From assembly GCF_017874595.1 (NCBI RefSeq), contig NZ_JAGILA010000002.1:310001-374000 (forward strand): a stretch of 64,000 bases of DNA. The letters are read 5' to 3'. The notes under the pieces were generated by a model that saw only the letters and a list, made by a program, of their open reading frames with translations, was not told the origin of the DNA and ran no database searches. The DNA is from Sinorhizobium kostiense (GTDB taxonomy: Bacteria > Pseudomonadota > Alphaproteobacteria > Rhizobiales > Rhizobiaceae). Position numbers and translations under genes: made by a program. Of the stretch, positions 16,363 through 28,582 are shown one piece after another. The first letter of the stretch is position 1. Every line of letters begins with the position of its first letter.

Positions 16363-19023
16363 ATGCGGACAAATACTGGCCAGATCGTACATCTGGAAGA
16401 TTATCGGCCGACCGACTTCGTTCTGGAGAGGGTGGATCTGACTTTCGAACTCGACCCGAGGGAGACCAAGGTCGAGGCGCGTCTGATCTTCCACCGGCGC
16501 GAAGGCGTCAGCCCCTCAGCACCGCTGGTCCTTGACGGCGATGAGTTGACCCTGACCGGCCTGCTTTTCGATCAGGAGGAAATGCCGGCAACGCTTTACG
16601 ATGTTTCCGCCGACGCGCTGACGATCCGCGGCCTGCCGGAGAGCGCCCCTTTCGAGATCACCGTCACGACGCTTCTGTCGCCGGAAACCAATACCCAGTT
16701 GATGGGCCTCTACCGCACCAGCAATGTCTATTGTACGCAGTGCGAAGCCGAAGGCTTCCGTCGCATCACCTATTTTCCTGACCGCCCAGACGTGCTCGCC
16801 GTCTATACGGTCAACATCATCGCCGACAAGGCGACGGCGCCCTTGCTGCTTTCCAACGGCAACTATCTCGGCGGCGCCGACATGAGCGATGGCCGCCATT
16901 TTGCCTCGTGGTTCGATCCGCATCCGAAACCGAGCTATCTTTTCGCGCTCGTTGCCGGTGACCTTGGCGTCGCCGAGGACAAATTCATCACCGCCTCCGG
17001 CCGCGAAGTGGCGCTGAGGATCTATGTCGAGCACGGCAAGGAACCGCGCGCGACCTATGCCATGGACGCGCTTAAGCGGGCGATGAAATGGGATGAGGAG
17101 GTCTTCGGCCGCGAATACGATCTCGACATTTTCATGATCGTCGCCGTATCCGATTTCAACATGGGCGCCATGGAGAACAAGGGGCTCAACATCTTCAACG
17201 ACAAATACGTGCTCGCCGACCCCGAAACGGCGACCGATGCGGATTACGCCAATATCGAGGCGATCATCGCGCATGAATATTTTCATAATTGGACCGGTAA
17301 CCGCATCACCTGCCGGGACTGGTTTCAGCTGTGCCTGAAGGAAGGCCTGACCGTCTACCGCGATCACGAATTTTCCGCGGACATGCGCTCTCGCACCGTC
17401 AAGCGCATCGCCGAGGTCCGGCACTTGAAGTCCGAGCAGTTCCCAGAGGATGCCGGCCCGCTCGCCCATCCGGTGCGCCCGACACAATACCGTGAAATAA
17501 ACAACTTCTACACGACGACAGTTTACGAAAAGGGCTCCGAGCTGACCCGGATGGTAGCGACCATTCTCGAGCGAGATCTCTTCAAGAAAGGCATGGACCT
17601 CTATTTCGAGCGCCATGACGGCCAGGCGGTAACGATCGAGGATTTCATCGCCTGCTTCGAGGCGGCGAGCGGGCGCGACCTCAAGCAATTCTCGCTCTGG
17701 TACCATCAGGCGGGAACGCCCCTGGTCACGGCGTCCGGCTCATACGATGCAGCCAAGCAGACCTTCACGCTCTCGCTCGAACAGTCGGTACCGCCGACGC
17801 CGGGCCAATCTGCGAAGCGGCCGATGCATATTCCGCTGCGCATGGGATTGCTGCTTGGGGACGGCAGCGAGGCGGTCGCCACGTCCGTCTCCGGAGCCGA
17901 AGTGACCAACGACGTGGTCCATCTTACCGAACGCAGGCAAACCGTCGTATTTTCCGGCATTCCGTCACGGCCGGTTCCCTCTTTCAACCGCGGCTTCGCC
18001 GCGCCGATCAATCTGCAAGTCGAACAGAGCGCCGACGATCGCGCCCTCATCGCGCGCCACGAAGCCGATCTCTTTGCGCGCTGGCAAGCGCTGAATACGA
18101 TGGCGCTCGACAATTTGGTCAAGGCAACGGGGCAAGTGCGGCGCGCCGAGCCGGTCACCTGCGACGAAGCGCTCGTCGAGGGCCTCCTGACAGCTGCCGA
18201 GGACGACCGGCTCGAGCCGGCCTTCCGCTCGCAGGTCCTGTCGCTGCCGAGTGAATCCGATATCGCCCGGGAGATCGGTCGCGACAATGATCCGGACGCC
18301 ATTCAGGCTGCCCGCCAAGCCGTCCTTTCCGCCCTTGCCACGTCCGGCCGGGACACCTTCACGCGGCTGGTCGGGGAAATGACACTTTCCGGGCCGTTTC
18401 GTCCCGATGCGACAAGCGCCGGCCGAAGGGCGCTGCGCAATTCGGCGCTCTCCTATCTCGTCTATGGCGATGAACGGCCGGAGAAGGCGGTGAACGCGTT
18501 TCGTGCCGCCAATAACATGACCGACCTCAGCTTTGCGCTGACACTGCTGGCGCATCGGTTTCCTTTCGCTGAGGGGACGGTGGAGGCGCTTGCCGAATTC
18601 AAGAGGCGCTTTGCGGACAACGCGCTCGTCATCGACAAGTGGTTCGCCATCCAGGCGACGATCCCCGGCGCCTCGACCCTCGATCGGGTGAAGGCACTGA
18701 TGTCGGATCCGCACTTCAACGCTGGCAATCCAAATCGCGTGCGGTCGCTCGTTGGGACTTTCGCATTCTCCAACCCCACTGGTTTCAACCGCGCAGACGG
18801 TGAAGGCTATCGCTTCCTCGCAAAGCAGATCCTCGATATCGACCCGCGAAACCCACAGCTTGCGGCCCGAATCCTGACGTCGATGCGCTCGTGGCGATCG
18901 CTCGAGCGGATGCGGGCCGATCAGGCGCGCTACGCGCTCGAGGAAATCGCGGCGGCACCAAACCTTTCCGCCGATGTTAGCGACATTGTCGAGCGCATGC
19001 TCCAGGACGAAGGAGCCGCCTGA
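16363..19023 (+). CDS. pepN: Aminopeptidase N (M1 family)
   Basis: This is an 886-residue M1 zinc aminopeptidase that removes N-terminal residues from cytoplasmic peptides. The substrate-binding GAMENKGLNIFN motif is followed by the zinc site HEYFHNWTGNRITCRDWFQ, whose HExxH plus downstream Glu (KEGLTVYRDHEF) coordinate the metal. The C-terminal DUF3458-type Ig and helical domains (from about residue 430, TPLVTASGSYD, to the end) identify the bacterial PepN subgroup. ATG 16363 (MRTNTGQIVHLEDYRPTDF) is chosen because the conserved region starts there; upstream in-frame starts lack better ribosome sites. It stands alone upstream of the PleC-like kinase. Confidence 0.93.
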   Translation: MRTNTGQIVHLEDYRPTDFVLERVDLTFELDPRETKVEARLIFHRREGVSPSAPLVLDGDELTLTGLLFDQEEMPATLYDVSADALTIRGLPESAPFEITVTTLLSPETNTQLMGLYRTSNVYCTQCEAEGFRRITYFPDRPDVLAVYTVNIIADKATAPLLLSNGNYLGGADMSDGRHFASWFDPHPKPSYLFALVAGDLGVAEDKFITASGREVALRIYVEHGKEPRATYAMDALKRAMKWDEEVFGREYDLDIFMIVAVSDFNMGAMENKGLNIFNDKYVLADPETATDADYANIEAIIAHEYFHNWTGNRITCRDWFQLCLKEGLTVYRDHEFSADMRSRTVKRIAEVRHLKSEQFPEDAGPLAHPVRPTQYREINNFYTTTVYEKGSELTRMVATILERDLFKKGMDLYFERHDGQAVTIEDFIACFEAASGRDLKQFSLWYHQAGTPLVTASGSYDAAKQTFTLSLEQSVPPTPGQSAKRPMHIPLRMGLLLGDGSEAVATSVSGAEVTNDVVHLTERRQTVVFSGIPSRPVPSFNRGFAAPINLQVEQSADDRALIARHEADLFARWQALNTMALDNLVKATGQVRRAEPVTCDEALVEGLLTAAEDDRLEPAFRSQVLSLPSESDIAREIGRDNDPDAIQAARQAVLSALATSGRDTFTRLVGEMTLSGPFRPDATSAGRRALRNSALSYLVYGDERPEKAVNAFRAANNMTDLSFALTLLAHRFPFAEGTVEALAEFKRRFADNALVIDKWFAIQATIPGASTLDRVKALMSDPHFNAGNPNRVRSLVGTFAFSNPTGFNRADGEGYRFLAKQILDIDPRNPQLAARILTSMRSWRSLERMRADQARYALEEIAAAPNLSADVSDIVERMLQDEGAA

Positions 19024-19066
19024 CCTCCGGCTGCCTCCCCTACAATTTTCAAACGATGAAATTTGG

Positions 19067-19081
19067 TTAATAAATCTTTAC
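19067..19081 (+). promoter_or_regulatory. CtrA-like half-matched box upstream of pleC-like gene
   Basis: TTAATAAATCTTTAC fits the CtrA pattern TTAA-N7-TTAA except for the last base. It is 186 bases upstream of the kinase start. A single near-match of this kind is weak evidence by itself. Confidence 0.3.
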
Positions 19082-19266
19082 CGCCGCCTCTAGACAAGGT
19101 GAATCGCCCTGTGATTCATTGAGTCAGATTCGCGCAGGCGGTGCGCCGAATCACGGATACAAGCCTGTACCAGCCAGAATTCTGGAAGGAGGCCGAGATA
19201 TCCGAGTAAGCGGATCAGCGCGTCCCTTCGGCATCAGCATGCGAGGACGCTATCGAGGACGACAGA

Positions 19267-21594
<2,328 letters not shown>

Positions 21595-21595
21595 T

Positions 21596-21663
21596 CTACA
21601 GCGCCGCGCTTCGGACCCGCAAAGCTCTCTGTAGCATCGACATCGATTTAACGAGCCATGCAG
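21596..21663 (+). repeat. Dispersed intergenic repeat, copy B (shortened)
   Basis: Starting two bases after the pleC-like stop, the copy reads CTACAGCGCCGCGCTTCGG, then CTGTAGCATCGACATCGA and ends CATGCAG. It lacks the central CTGCATG part of copy A. It separates the convergent kinase and glnE genes and may act as a bidirectional terminator. Confidence 0.65.
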
Positions 21664-21668
21664 AGAGG

Positions 21669-24629
21669 TCAGGAACCTGCAATGACCGAGTGGAAGATGC
21701 CGCGCACCCCCTTTGAAAGGCGGCGAATATCCGCCTCGAGGTGCTTCAGGTCCGGATAGTCCCCGGCCTGGCAAACGAGATCGATGAGGCCGGCCGGCGC
21801 CTCCTCTGGGTCGAACTCGCCGTCGATGCAGAGACGGACGATCTGCGATATTTCGGTAAAAAGGGTAAGCGCCTCGACCGCAGCGTCGAGGTCGTTTGCA
21901 TCCATCAAGGCGGCGCCGAGCGTCTTCAGCGCCTCCATGGTATGGCTCCCGGCGGGCGATGGCGCCATGCCCCTTTTCGGCGCGATCAGTGCCAGATACT
22001 GGGTGATGAACTCGATGTCGACGAGACCGCCTGGGATAAGCTTCAAATCCCAGATGCTGTTCGGCGGTTTCTCCCTGTCGATGAGCTCCCGCATCTCCTC
22101 GACGTCTTTGCGGATTTTTCCGACATCTCGTTTCTGCGAGAGAACCTCGGCAAAGATCGCCTCCGCTTCGTCGATCAGGTTTGCATCGCCGCAGATGCAG
22201 CGGGCGCGCGTCAGTGCCAGATGCTCCCACGTCCAGGCTTCCTGGCGCTGATATTTGGCAAAGGCGGAAATGCGGGTTGCGACCGGCCCCTTGTTACCGG
22301 AGGGCCGCAGCCGCATGTCGACGTCGTAAAGGATGCCTTCGGCAGTGGGCGCGGAGAGAGCGGCGATCAATCGCTGGGTAATGCGGGTGTAATAGCGAGT
22401 CGGATCGAGCGGCTTTCCGCCGTCGGACTCTGGCATTTCGTCGTCATAGTCGTAAAGGAGAATGAGGTCGACATCGGAACCGGCCGTCAGCTCGTGGCTA
22501 CCGAGCTTGCCCATGCCGACGATCGCCACGCGACCGCCGGGCAAGTGGCCATGGACCGCGCGGATTTCCTCCAGGACCGCGTCGAGCGCGGCGGCGATGA
22601 TCAGATCGGCAAGGTCGGTGAACGCCCTACCTGCCTGCAGGCCGGAAATCGAACCGGTCAGCAGCCTTATGCCGATCAGGAAGCGCTGCTCGGCGGCAAT
22701 GATGCGCAGGCGATCGAGCACCTCCTCGTAATCGCGGGCGCCAGCGACGAAACTGGCGATGCGCGGCGCAAGATAATCGCGCGTCGGCAGTTCCGCGAGA
22801 AGGCCCGGATCCAACATGCCATCGAAGACATGTGGCTTGGCAGCGATGATGTCAGCCAGGCGCGGCGACGAGGACATGATATTGACGATCAGCGACAGCA
22901 GCCCCGGATTGTTTCCAAGCAGCGAAAAGAGCTGGATGCCCGCAGGCAACCCTGAGATAAACTTGTCGAACCGCAGGAGCGCCTCGTCGGCGCGCCGGCT
23001 TTCACCGAAAACCCGCAGCAGCTCCGGCGTCAGCTCGGTCAGCCTTTCGCGCGCCTCCACGGACTGCGTCGCCCGGTAGCGGCCGTAGTGCCAGGTGCGA
23101 ATGATTCGTGCGATGTCCGAGGGCCGCTCAAAGCCCAGCGTCTTCAGTGTCTTCAGTGTATCCGGATCGTCCTGCTGGCCGGTGAAGACGAGATTGCCGG
23201 TATCGCTCGAGAGCTTCGCCTCCTGCTCGAAAAGCTGGGCGTATCGTCGTTCGACCGTTCGAAGGACGTTCGAAAACCGCGTGGCAAAGGCCGCCGTATC
23301 GGCGAAGCCGAGCATGCAGGCGATCCGCTTCAACTCCGCTTCGGTTTCGGGCAGCAGGTGCGTCTGCTCGTCGTGGACCATCTGGATGCGGTGTTCGACC
23401 CGGCGCAGGAACCAATAGGCCTCGATCAGCTCGTCCGCTGCCGTCCGATCGATCCAGCCGGCTTCGGCGAGCGCGCGCAGCATCGCTTCCGTCCCCCGCA
23501 GCCTCAGCGCAGCCATGCGTCCACCTGCGATCAGTTGCTGCGTCTGGACGAAGAACTCGATTTCACGAATGCCGCCGCGACCGAGCTTGACATTGTGTCC
23601 CTTGACCGCGATTTCGCCATGCCCCTTATGGGCGTGAATTTGCCGCTTGATCGAGTGGATGTCGGCGATGGCCGCATAGTCGAGATATTTGCGGAAGACG
23701 AAGGGGGTCAGCTCTTTGAGGAACCGCTCGCCGGCCTCCAGGTCGCCGGCAACCGGCCGCGCCTTGATAAAGGCGGCGCGCTCCCAGTTCTGGCCCCTGC
23801 CCTCATAGTAGAGCATCGCGGCCTCGACGGAAATCGCAAGAGGCGTTGAACCGGGATCCGGGCGCAGTCTGAGGTCAGTGCGGAAGACGTAACCGTCGCC
23901 GGTTCTCTCCTGGAGCACGCGGACCAGACGACGCAGGAGCCGCGCGAAGGTCTCCGATGCCTCGTCGGGTTGAACGATGATTGCGGATTGCGGCTCATAG
24001 AAGATGACAAGGTCGATATCGGAGGAATAGTTGAGCTCCGAGGCCCCAAGTTTGCCCATTCCGAGCACGACCACCCCGGAGCCGGCGCTCGGTGCGGCTG
24101 GGTCCTTCAGCAAAAATTTGCCACTCTCCTGCGCACTCAAGAGCAGGTGATCGATCACCGCCGAGACGGCCGCATCGGCGAAATCGCTCAACCACCGGGT
24201 CGCCTCCCGTCCGTCGAACAATCCGGAAAGATCGGCGAGCGCGATGGCTAGGGCGATCTCGCGTCTCGCCCGCCGCAGCCGCGACATGATCTCCGCGTCG
24301 GTGACTGCGGCGCCCACCCTCTCCCCTTGCCACGCCGCCCGGGCAGCGTCGACCCGGCGGCGCAGAAATGACGGCAAGTCTTCTGTAAGCAGCGCCTCGA
24401 GGATGGCAGGATGACTGCCGAGGGTGTCGCGCAGGAAGGGCGAGAGCGCCAGCGCGGCGACGAGAAAATCCTTGAACGGCGCATTGGACGCCAGTAGCCG
24501 AGCAATTGCATCCCGCCCTTTAGCCGCATCCTTCAGGACCGAAAGGGCGGCCTTCGCCTCCCCCTGACTTGCCGGTCGGATCTCCACGGCTTCGATATCG
24601 GACAGCCGCCGCTCGGTCGGTTCTTCCAT
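21669..24629 (-). CDS. glnE: Bifunctional glutamine synthetase adenylyltransferase/adenylyl-removing enzyme
   Basis: The 986-residue GlnE adds or removes AMP on glutamine synthetase in response to PII and glutamine. Two nucleotidyltransferase domains are visible: the N-terminal one with GMGKLGASELNYSSDIDLVIFY at about residue 200, responsible for adenylyl removal, and the C-terminal one with GMGKLGSHELTAGSDVDLILLY at about residue 725, responsible for adenylylation. The regulatory PII-uridylyl-transferase-like helical segments lie between and after. Length is typical (about 950-990). It is preceded by repeat copy C and converges with the pleC-like gene. No glnB or glnA is nearby. Confidence 0.96.
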   Translation of the reverse strand: MEEPTERRLSDIEAVEIRPASQGEAKAALSVLKDAAKGRDAIARLLASNAPFKDFLVAALALSPFLRDTLGSHPAILEALLTEDLPSFLRRRVDAARAAWQGERVGAAVTDAEIMSRLRRARREIALAIALADLSGLFDGREATRWLSDFADAAVSAVIDHLLLSAQESGKFLLKDPAAPSAGSGVVVLGMGKLGASELNYSSDIDLVIFYEPQSAIIVQPDEASETFARLLRRLVRVLQERTGDGYVFRTDLRLRPDPGSTPLAISVEAAMLYYEGRGQNWERAAFIKARPVAGDLEAGERFLKELTPFVFRKYLDYAAIADIHSIKRQIHAHKGHGEIAVKGHNVKLGRGGIREIEFFVQTQQLIAGGRMAALRLRGTEAMLRALAEAGWIDRTAADELIEAYWFLRRVEHRIQMVHDEQTHLLPETEAELKRIACMLGFADTAAFATRFSNVLRTVERRYAQLFEQEAKLSSDTGNLVFTGQQDDPDTLKTLKTLGFERPSDIARIIRTWHYGRYRATQSVEARERLTELTPELLRVFGESRRADEALLRFDKFISGLPAGIQLFSLLGNNPGLLSLIVNIMSSSPRLADIIAAKPHVFDGMLDPGLLAELPTRDYLAPRIASFVAGARDYEEVLDRLRIIAAEQRFLIGIRLLTGSISGLQAGRAFTDLADLIIAAALDAVLEEIRAVHGHLPGGRVAIVGMGKLGSHELTAGSDVDLILLYDYDDEMPESDGGKPLDPTRYYTRITQRLIAALSAPTAEGILYDVDMRLRPSGNKGPVATRISAFAKYQRQEAWTWEHLALTRARCICGDANLIDEAEAIFAEVLSQKRDVGKIRKDVEEMRELIDREKPPNSIWDLKLIPGGLVDIEFITQYLALIAPKRGMAPSPAGSHTMEALKTLGAALMDANDLDAAVEALTLFTEISQIVRLCIDGEFDPEEAPAGLIDLVCQAGDYPDLKHLEADIRRLSKGVRGIFHSVIAGS

Positions 24630-24642
24630 CGGTTTTCCCCTT

Positions 24643-24731
24643 CTGCATGCCTCCTAAAGTCTACCGCATGCAGTGTCTCGAAATGCTACGGCGACTTTTT
24701 GCGCGTCTGACAAGACGGCGCGGCGCCGTAG
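24643..24731 (-). repeat. Dispersed intergenic repeat, copy C
   Basis: Read on the minus strand the copy starts CTACGGCGCCGCGCCGTCTT, includes AGACGCGCAAAAAGTCGC and CGTAGCATTTCGAGACA, and ends in GGAGGCATGCAG, matching copy A block by block. It fills the space between the downstream end of the kinase gene (24745) and the glnE start (24629). Confidence 0.75.
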
Positions 24732-24744
24732 GTGCAGGTGGCGA

Positions 24745-26148
24745 TCATTCCGTTCTCCAGGTCGCAGCGGTCGGAAAAACCATCCGCACGGTCAATCCCT
24801 GGCCATCCGGCTCCGTCGCCGCAAGCTCGAGGGTGCCATGGTGCATCTCCATCACCGCTTCGACAAGGGACAGGCCGAGACCGGTGCCGGGCTTCGACCG
24901 GCTTTCGTCGAGCCGAACGAAGCGCTTGACCACTTCGCTGCGCATGCCTTCCGGCACGCCCGGACCATGATCGGCGACCGTGAGGACGACGTTGCGATCT
25001 CCCTTCTTCATCTCGACTTGGATCAGGGGGTTATCGGCCTTCTCGGCGTATTTTACCGCGTTGTCGATCAGATTCCCGAGTGCCTGTCCGATCAGCTCGC
25101 GATTGCCGGAAATCAGGACACCAGGCTCTATATCGGCTTTCAGCCGGAGGGCGTTTTCCTCCGCGACCGGCTCGTAGAGTTCGACGCAATCGGCGACAAT
25201 GCCGCTGAGATCAACATCGCTCATCTCCGCGACTGCGGAGCCCGCCTCCACGCGCGAGATCATCAACAGCGCATTGAAGGTGCGGATCAGCTGGTCGGAC
25301 TCGGCAATGATCTCCTCGAGCGCGGCGTTTTGTTTTCCGCTGCCGGCAAGCGCCGCTTCCGCCTTGTTGCGCAGGCGCGTCAGCGGAGTCTTGAGATCAT
25401 GGGCGATATTGTCCGAGACCTGTTTCAAGCCCTCATTCAGCTTCTCGATCCGCCCGAGCATTGCATTCAACGATTCGGAAAGCCGGTCGAACTCGTCGCC
25501 GGATCCACTCATCGGTAAGCGTTGCGACAGGTCGCCCGCCATGATCTTGGTGCTCGCCTCGGACATACGGTCAATACGCTTCAGAGCATTGCGGCCGATC
25601 CCGAACCAGATCACAAGCGCGCCGAGCACCATTGTCCCGAGCGCGACGACCAGCGCTTGGCGGACGAGCCCGCGAAGCTTCTCAGGCTCCTGAAGGTCGC
25701 GGCCGACAAGCACCCGCAAGCCGTTGTCGAGTACGAGAATCTGAGCGAGGGCGACGTGGCTGTCGGTGCGGCTCTCGTCGGTGAAGCGGCGGTAATGGAA
25801 CGGTTCGGTCGTCCAGCCTCCGGAGTCCAGAAGTCCGGGCTCGAGGCTCGCCACATTGCCCGCCAGGATTTCTCCGCTCGGTCCGGCGATGACGTACAGG
25901 CTGGCGCCCGGCTGACGGGCGCGTCGCTCCAGCGATCTAAGCAGCCCGCTGATGCCGGCTCGGTCATAGACACCCTCGATCTGCAGCGCCTCGGTTGCGA
26001 TCGCCTCACGCGTCTGCTGTTGCAGAAGGCGCTCCGACATGCCGGTAACATAGAAAACGAGAATGGCTGCGCAAAGCGAGAAGAGTATGAGATAAAGCGC
26101 GGAAAGCCGAACCGCGGTCGTCCTGAACAGAACGCTGACCTTGCTCAT
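24745..26148 (-). CDS. HAMP-containing sensor histidine kinase
   Basis: The 467-residue kinase has an N-terminal transmembrane helix (residues about 12-33), a periplasmic domain of about 130 residues, a second helix (about 165-190), and a HAMP linker (MSEASTKIMAGDLSQRLPMSG). The phosphoacceptor histidine is in NIAHDLKTPLTRLRNKAEAA, and the ATPase boxes are NLIDNAVKYA, DHGPGVPEG and GTGLGLSLVEAV. Its ATG overlaps the stop of the response regulator by four bases (ATGA), so the pair is translationally coupled. Position next to degP1 suggests envelope-stress sensing, but no ligand is evident. In S. meliloti the equivalent pair also follows degP1 (recalled). Confidence 0.9.
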   Translation of the reverse strand: MSKVSVLFRTTAVRLSALYLILFSLCAAILVFYVTGMSERLLQQQTREAIATEALQIEGVYDRAGISGLLRSLERRARQPGASLYVIAGPSGEILAGNVASLEPGLLDSGGWTTEPFHYRRFTDESRTDSHVALAQILVLDNGLRVLVGRDLQEPEKLRGLVRQALVVALGTMVLGALVIWFGIGRNALKRIDRMSEASTKIMAGDLSQRLPMSGSGDEFDRLSESLNAMLGRIEKLNEGLKQVSDNIAHDLKTPLTRLRNKAEAALAGSGKQNAALEEIIAESDQLIRTFNALLMISRVEAGSAVAEMSDVDLSGIVADCVELYEPVAEENALRLKADIEPGVLISGNRELIGQALGNLIDNAVKYAEKADNPLIQVEMKKGDRNVVLTVADHGPGVPEGMRSEVVKRFVRLDESRSKPGTGLGLSLVEAVMEMHHGTLELAATEPDGQGLTVRMVFPTAATWRTE

Positions 26149-26846
26149 GTATCAGGCGTCCGGTCGTCCTTGATCATATAGCCGGCACCCCGAACGGTTC
26201 TGAGCAAGGGCGGATCGAAGTCCTTTTCGATCTTGGAGCGCAGGCGCGAGACGTGGACATCGATTACGTTCGTCTGCGGGTCGAAGTGATAGTCCCACAC
26301 GTTCTCAAGCAGCATCGTCCTCGTGACGACCTGCCCCGCGTTCTTCATGAGGTATTCGAGCAGACGGAACTCTCGCGGCTGCAGCGGGATCTCCTTGCCT
26401 TGCCGCCGTACGGAATGGGAGAGCCGGTCGAGTTCGAGATCGCCGACACGATAGACCATGTCCTGCTCCGGCGCGCCCTTCCGTCGACCGAGGACCTCCA
26501 CGCGCGCCAGGAGTTCGCTGAAAGCATAGGGTTTTGGCAGATAGTCGTCGCCGCCGGCGCGAAGGCCGGTGACGCGGTCGTCCACCTGGCCGAGAGCGGA
26601 GAGAATGAGCGCGGGCGTGTGAACGCCCCTGCGCCTCAGTTCGCTGATCAGCGACAACCCGTCGCGGCGCGGCAGCATCCGGTCCACGACGAGCACGTCA
26701 TAGGCGTTCTCGCTCGCCATGAACAGGCCGCTCTCGCCGTCACTCGCATGGTCGGACACGATGCCCGCCTCGCGGAACGCCTTCGCAAGATAAGCGGCCG
26801 CCTCAAGGTCATCTTCGACAATCAGAATCTTCATGCGCGTGACCAT
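26145..26846 (-). CDS. OmpR-family response regulator
   Basis: The 233-residue regulator has a receiver domain (MKILIVEDDLEAAAYLAKAF; phospho-acceptor Asp in YDVLVVDRMLPRRDG; Lys in DDYLPKPYAFSELLARV) and a C-terminal winged helix (VRRQGKEIPLQPREFRLLEYL through VIDVHVSRLRSKI). It would be phosphorylated by the kinase encoded immediately downstream. ATG 26846 has AGAGGT upstream; the internal ATG 26834 has no ribosome site although the conserved region begins there. A strong terminator separates it from degP1 upstream, so the pair has its own promoter. Confidence 0.92.
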   Translation of the reverse strand: MVTRMKILIVEDDLEAAAYLAKAFREAGIVSDHASDGESGLFMASENAYDVLVVDRMLPRRDGLSLISELRRRGVHTPALILSALGQVDDRVTGLRAGGDDYLPKPYAFSELLARVEVLGRRKGAPEQDMVYRVGDLELDRLSHSVRRQGKEIPLQPREFRLLEYLMKNAGQVVTRTMLLENVWDYHFDPQTNVIDVHVSRLRSKIEKDFDPPLLRTVRGAGYMIKDDRTPDT

Positions 26847-26917
26847 AGTCCCGGACCTCTGTTCGTCTCAACCGGAATCGATCCATAAAGTGGCCCGAAC
26901 GCAGGGTTCGGCAGAAA

Positions 26918-26954
26918 TGAAAAACGCCGCGAAATCGCAACGAAGTCGCGGCGT
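26918..26954 (-). terminator. Rho-independent terminator of degP1
   Basis: A perfect 9-bp stem (ACGCCGCGA at 26924-26932 with TCGCGGCGT at 26946-26954) is followed on the minus strand by a TTTTT run and TCAT. It lies about 70 bases past the degP1 stop. Confidence 0.85.
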
Positions 26955-27022
26955 CTTGAGCTCGGACTGGAGCGGGCGGGATTGCTAGAGCGATCCCGTC
27001 CGCTCCCGATCTCGCCGCGGCG

Positions 27023-28582
27023 TCAGCTCTGAGCGATCGGGAGAGCGACGAAGCGGCTGCCTTCAGAGGCTTCGATCTGGAAGAGTGCCTTGCTGCGGCC
27101 ATCCTTCCGGGCGTTGTTGATCACTTTAAGGATGTCGTCTGCCGACTTCACATCCTGGTTGTTCACCGAAACGATCTTCTCCCCCTCCTTCAGGCCGCGG
27201 TCGGCGGCATCGGAGTCCGGATCGACGGACGCGATCGTTACGCCCTTTCCGTCATCCGACGGAAGGACCGCGAGGCCGAGATCGGCAAGAGCCTCCTCGC
27301 CTACCTCGCCTTGCTGGCTCTGTTCGTCGCCAGTTTCAGGCGCGGTAGCTGCCGTTTCTTCCGGCAATGCTCCGATCTCGAGCTTGACGCTCTCGGACTT
27401 GCCGTCGCGCCACAGGGTGACATCGGCGGATGTGCCCGGCTGGAGCGCCGCGACACGGCGCGCGAGGTCACGCGGGTCCTTGATCGGCTCGCCGTTCAAC
27501 GCGGTGACCACGTCGCCCTTCTTGATACCGGCCTTTTCACCCGGCGAACCCGCCTGAGGCTCGACAACCAACGCACCATTCGCCTCGGACAGGCCGAGCG
27601 ACTCGGCGATGTCCTTGGTTACCGGCTGGATCTGGACGCCAAGCCAGCCACGAGAGACCTTGCCGTCCTTGATGAGGTCGTCGACGACATCCTTGGCGAC
27701 CGTGGCGGGAATGGCGAAGGCAATGCCAACATTGCCGCCGGACGGCGAGAAGATCGCCGTGTTGATGCCGACGACCTCGCCCGCGAGGTTGAAGGTCGGT
27801 CCGCCGGAGCTGCCGCGATTCACCGCCGCATCGACCTGGATGTAGTCGTCATAGGGCCCCGAGCCGATATCCCGGCCGCGAGCGGAAACGATACCCGCCG
27901 TCACTGTGCCGCCCAAACCGAACGGATTGCCGACCGCGACCACCCAGTCGCCGACGCGGACCATGTTATCGTCCGCAAAGGTGACATAGGCGAACTTGCG
28001 GTTGGCGTCGGCTTTCAGTACGGCCAGATCGGTCCGGCTGTCCTTGCCGACGAGCTTCGCGTCGAGTTCCGTTCCGTCATTCAGGATGACGTTGAAGGTC
28101 GAGCCGTCCGATACGACGTGATTGTTGGTGACGATGTAGCCGTCTTCCGAGATGAAGAAGCCCGAGCCCTGGGCCCGCGGGCGCAGGCGGCCTTCGCCAC
28201 GGGGGCCACGGCGGTCGCGCCAGCGCTCGGCCCGGTCACCGTCGCGCGGGTCCGGTCCGCCGAATTCTCGGAAGAAGCGCTTGAGCGGATGGTCGTTAGG
28301 CAGATCCTCGAAGCCGCGGCCGAAATCGAAGGTGAAATTGCCCGCCTGCTCATCCGAGGCGACGCGCGACTGAACACGTACGGAAACGACGGCGGGGGAC
28401 ACGGCGTCGACGACATTCGCAAAGCTCGGAACCGAGGGAGCCTCGACCTTGACCGCCTCCGCAAACGACTGCGAGATCTGGGCCGGAAGGCCGCTGGTCA
28501 GCATGACGGCTGTAAGTCCCGCAACCGTCGAGGTCTTCAGGACTGTCTTGAGAGAGGGACGCAGAGGTTTCTTCGTAGTCAT
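27023..28582 (-). CDS. degP1: Periplasmic serine protease DegP/HtrA (Do family)
   Basis: The 519-residue Do-type protease/chaperone degrades or refolds damaged periplasmic proteins. An N-terminal signal region (hydrophobic residues about 18-35) precedes the trypsin-like domain with the catalytic triad visible as His in YIVTNNHVVS, Asp in SRTDLAVLKAD and Ser in RGSSGGPTFN. Two PDZ domains follow (RGWLGVQIQPV from about residue 295, and LGLAVLPSDDGKG from about residue 425). The linker after the signal is rich in Arg, Asp and Gly (about residues 100-130). It lies downstream of cycHJKL and upstream of a two-component pair; this order matches S. meliloti degP1. Confidence 0.94.
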   Translation of the reverse strand: MTTKKPLRPSLKTVLKTSTVAGLTAVMLTSGLPAQISQSFAEAVKVEAPSVPSFANVVDAVSPAVVSVRVQSRVASDEQAGNFTFDFGRGFEDLPNDHPLKRFFREFGGPDPRDGDRAERWRDRRGPRGEGRLRPRAQGSGFFISEDGYIVTNNHVVSDGSTFNVILNDGTELDAKLVGKDSRTDLAVLKADANRKFAYVTFADDNMVRVGDWVVAVGNPFGLGGTVTAGIVSARGRDIGSGPYDDYIQVDAAVNRGSSGGPTFNLAGEVVGINTAIFSPSGGNVGIAFAIPATVAKDVVDDLIKDGKVSRGWLGVQIQPVTKDIAESLGLSEANGALVVEPQAGSPGEKAGIKKGDVVTALNGEPIKDPRDLARRVAALQPGTSADVTLWRDGKSESVKLEIGALPEETAATAPETGDEQSQQGEVGEEALADLGLAVLPSDDGKGVTIASVDPDSDAADRGLKEGEKIVSVNNQDVKSADDILKVINNARKDGRSKALFQIEASEGSRFVALPIAQS